7,624 nucleotides of DNA from NCBI GenBank assembly GCA_029260695.1, contig JAJDCT010000410.1:1-7624 (forward strand), in the 5' to 3' direction. The position numbers and the translations under genes are program-made. Shown piece after piece: positions 5,262 through 7,624 of the stretch. Position 1 is the first letter of the stretch, and each line of letters starts with the position of its first letter. The notes under the pieces were generated by a model. The model saw only the letters and a list, made by a program, of their open reading frames with translations, had not been told where the DNA came from and did no database searches. This DNA is from Phycisphaeraceae bacterium. GTDB taxonomy: Bacteria > Planctomycetota > Phycisphaerae > Phycisphaerales > Phycisphaeraceae.

Positions 5262-7093
5262 GGCGAGTCTCCTTGAGGGAGGGGGTGTTCTATCGAAGTC
5301 TGTGGTTGTGCGATCCGTGCGACGGCATCGGATTGCGGATGATAAGGCGGGTGGGTCTGGCCGAACAACCGCGCGAACCCGGTCGTGCCGGGCAGCGGGC
5401 TGACAAGCGACCGCCCGCCCTCCAGCAGGTGCCGGTCGGAGTATCCGTGCTGATCTTCGACCGCCAGGTGGATGCCTTCGGCACGGTACAACTCGCGCAG
5501 GTCGGCCAGGGTCATCCCGGTGAGGCGTCCCGCCCGGCGGTAACTATCAAGAATCTGTTGAGTAGGGGGGCGGACATCGTTGCCGCCGAGGATGTACGGG
5601 GCGTCATGGTTGTCGGGCGCTTCGGTGTACGGGTTCGTGTAAAAGATCTCGCCGGACGACGCCCAGCTAGGCGGTGGGGCGTTTGGATCGTGTGAACTAA
5701 CCAGGTGGATGTAGCGCAGCTGCACCGAACCAGCCGATCCATCCGGCGGGCCCAGACCCGCCAGCACCAGCCTTGACGATGGCCGACCCTGAACCTCCAA
5801 CGAAATCCGCTCATTGGGATCGGACAAATAAAGTGGCACGACATAAAACCGCTGTGGCATGACGTCACAGTACCGCGTATCGACATGTGCCCCCGCCTTG
5901 AGGATCGCACCGACCACCAACGCACCCAACCCGGCGTACAGCGTGTCGTCATTGCCCCCCCGTGATGCGCCGTACTGGGTCGCGATCGCGCCCCCGACCA
6001 ACATCAGCGACCCGATCGTGCTCTTGGCTGCACGAACGTCCGCGAGGTTGTTCCACATGTGGTCGCCCGCCATCACATTGACATCCTGCACCGGGGTATA
6101 CGTTCGGCCCATCACATGCCCGACGCGCACCTGCAGTTCGCCGTCATCGCTTGGGAACCGCGGCGCGAACCGTGCCAGCGAATTATCAGGCCCGTAGCCT
6201 TCCTTCCTCGGCCCCAGCCCGTAGCTCACGACCAGCACCGTGTTGTACCGCCCGTCACGCAGCGCCTCGATCAGTCGACCCTGCCGCTCATCCAACTCCA
6301 TCACACGCAGGTAATGGTCGTCGGCCTCACGGGTCCGCCCAAGCTGCTGATTGGCGATCCCCGCCAGCAGGTACCCCAGCGTGAAGTCCGAGTCGCGCAC
6401 CGCGTAGCCGTTGTCCAGGTAATTTGCCTTGCGCAAAGCTTCCTCGGAAGAATCGCCCGCCTCGATCGCACGCTCATACTCCACCGCCCGCCGCGCGATC
6501 TCGTAGGTGTCGATCCGCTCGCCGTCCTCATCTTCACCGAAGTCACGCAGCCGAAACAGCGACCCGTTCGCCGCCGCACGGGCGTTGTCCCACGAGCCCA
6601 GTTCCGCCTGTACCATCGCGTAGTACGTCAACGCAAGCGCCTGCTCGAACGGCTCGCCCTTCCAGATCTTCACGTCTTCGTTCAACACGACCGACGCAAC
6701 GGTCTTGTCCTTGTTGATCCCCTGGGTCCGCAGCACGTCGTAGACCTCTTCAAACACGGTCTGTGCCGACCGCGGGTAACCGTCCGCCACCGTCAGTACC
6801 CCGACCCGCATCCGGTCAAGCAGATACGCCCGGTCGGAGCGCTTCGGTTGCATATCCTGATGGATATCCACACGCGGACCGGCGTAGTCGCCCCTGCCCA
6901 ACGCCGCGGTCGGTGTGCGCATCGGCTCCTGACAGCCCGCCAACAATACCAGCGCAGCGAGCAGCAACACCCATGGATACACAACCGGTTTAGCGGCGGA
7001 TCGTAGACCCGCGCGCAGACTCGCGGGGCCAAACACTGCGATCGGCGATCGCCCGCTAAACGGCGCGTCATGTTGCGATGAGATCAATCCCAC
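5258..7093 (-). CDS. Large TPR-like lipoprotein resembling COG3014 (611 aa)
   Basis: The protein resembles the uncharacterised COG3014 family found with LpoB and YcfL homologues in Vibrio and Shewanella. An Arg/Lys-containing n-region, a hydrophobic stretch at about residues 41-51 and lipobox LAGC (Cys 54) indicate a lipoprotein. TPR-like helix pairs are at about 99-121, 147-182 and 235-267. VLVVSYGLGPRKEG at 287-300 follows. Two glycine-rich hydrophobic segments at about 357-377 and 384-402 precede HVDTRYCDVMPQRFYVVPLYL (403-423), the most family-like region. From about 465 there is a Pro/Asn-rich extension of about 145 residues that I do not recognise. The start is a GTG at 7093 overlapping the LpoB-like gene by 10 bases, with AAAGGGG five bases upstream. 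The n-region is unusually long, so the GTG at 7036 is an alternative. It may be a scaffold for envelope partners (inference). Confidence 0.78.
   Translation of the reverse strand: MGLISSQHDAPFSGRSPIAVFGPASLRAGLRSAAKPVVYPWVLLLAALVLLAGCQEPMRTPTAALGRGDYAGPRVDIHQDMQPKRSDRAYLLDRMRVGVLTVADGYPRSAQTVFEEVYDVLRTQGINKDKTVASVVLNEDVKIWKGEPFEQALALTYYAMVQAELGSWDNARAAANGSLFRLRDFGEDEDGERIDTYEIARRAVEYERAIEAGDSSEEALRKANYLDNGYAVRDSDFTLGYLLAGIANQQLGRTREADDHYLRVMELDERQGRLIEALRDGRYNTVLVVSYGLGPRKEGYGPDNSLARFAPRFPSDDGELQVRVGHVMGRTYTPVQDVNVMAGDHMWNNLADVRAAKSTIGSLMLVGGAIATQYGASRGGNDDTLYAGLGALVVGAILKAGAHVDTRYCDVMPQRFYVVPLYLSDPNERISLEVQGRPSSRLVLAGLGPPDGSAGSVQLRYIHLVSSHDPNAPPPSWASSGEIFYTNPYTEAPDNHDAPYILGGNDVRPPTQQILDSYRRAGRLTGMTLADLRELYRAEGIHLAVEDQHGYSDRHLLEGGRSLVSPLPGTTGFARLFGQTHPPYHPQSDAVARIAQPQTSIEHPLPQGDSP
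5269..5274 (-). promoter_or_regulatory. Ribosome binding site of the YcfL-like gene
   Basis: AAGGAG on the minus strand is seven bases from the ATG at 5261 and lies within the coding end of the upstream gene. The last cistron therefore has its own strong site as well as the ATGA overlap. Confidence 0.7.
7038..7052. repeat. 15-base near-perfect palindrome
   Basis: GCGATCG (7038-7044), one G, then CGATCGC (7046-7052) form a 7-base inverted repeat with a single-base spacer. It lies inside the unusual N-terminal region of the TPR-like lipoprotein gene, just upstream of the alternative GTG start at 7036. Confidence 0.6.
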
Positions 7094-7623
7094 ACGTGCC
7101 CCTTTGCCTGACGCTTGAACTCAAACCGATCCGACCACGCGGGTTCACCTGTTGTCAGGTCGACCAGATCGAACTGGCAGTAATATAGGTCGCTGCGATT
7201 CTTCGCCTGCGCCCGAGTGACCGACCGGAAGGTAGCCGTCATCGTGTGTGTCACACGGCGTTCGGCACCGAAGCCTTCCGAGAAGTCCGGCCCATCAGGG
7301 CTGTTACGCAATTCGGCGACACGATCCGGCGGCAGGACAAAACGCACGGCCTTCTCATCCCAAAGCGCCCGCATCGGTGCCGCACCTCGGACCTGCGCCA
7401 TAATCGACCACTGCTCGTTCTCGGTCATCACGTCGCCCGAGAGGTTCAGCACCTTGTCGATCGAAACGACCCACGGCTTACTCCCCGGCCTGCGCCCCGC
7501 CAGCGCCTCACTGGTCAGAAGGCTCTGCGACATCGCCTCGGTCATCGCCTCGAAGTCGTCGAGGTCCAGCCGAGTACTCTGACCCTTTGTCCCGGCAGCG
7601 CAGCCAGCCAGCATGGTCAACAA
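7084..7623 (-). CDS. LpoB-like lipoprotein (penicillin-binding protein activator family), 5' end outside window
   Basis: LpoB is an outer-membrane lipoprotein that spans the periplasm and stimulates the peptidoglycan synthase PBP1b in E. coli. The visible part begins at a TTG codon at the very edge, inside the signal peptide; lipobox LAGC puts the modified Cys at visible residue 8, so only the start of the signal peptide is missing. The mature domain shows DFEAMTEAMSQSLLTSEAL, then WVVSIDKVLNLSGDVM, FVLPPDRVAELRNSP, and a C-terminal YYCQFDLVDLTTGEPAWSDRFEFKR, matching the helix/sheet order and the tG-x-x-xWs ending of LpoB/COG3417. There is no long Pro-rich linker after the Cys as in E. coli LpoB. 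The residue after Cys is Ala, consistent with outer-membrane sorting. It is first of the three visible genes and its TGA overlaps the next gene's GTG. Its partner synthase is not in the window. Confidence 0.83.
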   Translation of the reverse strand: MLTMLAGCAAGTKGQSTRLDLDDFEAMTEAMSQSLLTSEALAGRRPGSKPWVVSIDKVLNLSGDVMTENEQWSIMAQVRGAAPMRALWDEKAVRFVLPPDRVAELRNSPDGPDFSEGFGAERRVTHTMTATFRSVTRAQAKNRSDLYYCQFDLVDLTTGEPAWSDRFEFKRQAKGHVWD

Positions 7624-7624
7624 T

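Noticed and set aside
6059..7006. Open frame of 315 codons on the + strand
   Set aside because: It is antisense to the TPR-like lipoprotein gene, rich in His/Arg/Pro/Gln with no recognisable domain. The opposite frame has a lipobox, TPR-like helices and operon overlaps.
1..7624. tRNA, rRNA, insertion sequence, phage or attachment-site signals
   Set aside because: No transposase or integrase motifs, long terminal repeats or tRNA-like clover-leaf sequences were seen on either strand by reading.

Overview
The window is GC-rich bacterial chromosomal DNA with seven protein genes and short gaps. Three envelope lipoproteins indicate a diderm cell. The best guess for the host is a planctomycete of the class Phycisphaerae. 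That rests mainly on a membrane protein ending in a CxYCxYDLRG...CPECG zinc ribbon, which I associate with that group, so the placement is tentative. I see no tRNA, rRNA, CRISPR array, transposase or phage gene.

Region 1 (1-1309, +) is most of rmuC, a membrane-anchored coiled-coil protein with a nuclease-like domain. Its 5' end lies outside the window. Its stop codon abuts the stop codon of the next gene, which is on the opposite strand.

Region 2 (1310-3422, -) is a likely three-gene unit, read from high to low coordinates: a 102-aa uncharacterised protein, a creatininase-family metal-dependent amidohydrolase, and an AT-rich 308-aa membrane protein with two zinc ribbons. The last two genes overlap by 8 bases. 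Between the first two lies a striking tract of G-runs on the coding strand that could form G-quadruplexes.

Region 3 (3423-4343) holds a 148-base divergent promoter region and a compact six-transmembrane voltage-gated-type potassium channel on the + strand. The last bases of the channel gene double as a stem-loop terminator for the gene converging on it.

Region 4 (4344-4847, -) is rplU (ribosomal protein L21) with a structured leader: a perfect inverted repeat and a tandem 9-base repeat below a plausible promoter. The usual partner rpmA is not beside it.

Region 5 (4848-7624, -) is a tightly overlapping lipoprotein operon: an LpoB-like protein (5' end outside the window), a large TPR-like lipoprotein resembling COG3014, and a small YcfL/DUF1425-like lipoprotein. 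This trio recurs in proteobacteria, where LpoB activates a peptidoglycan synthase. In a planctomycete-like host its role is open, and it is the best candidate here for an under-described multi-protein system.
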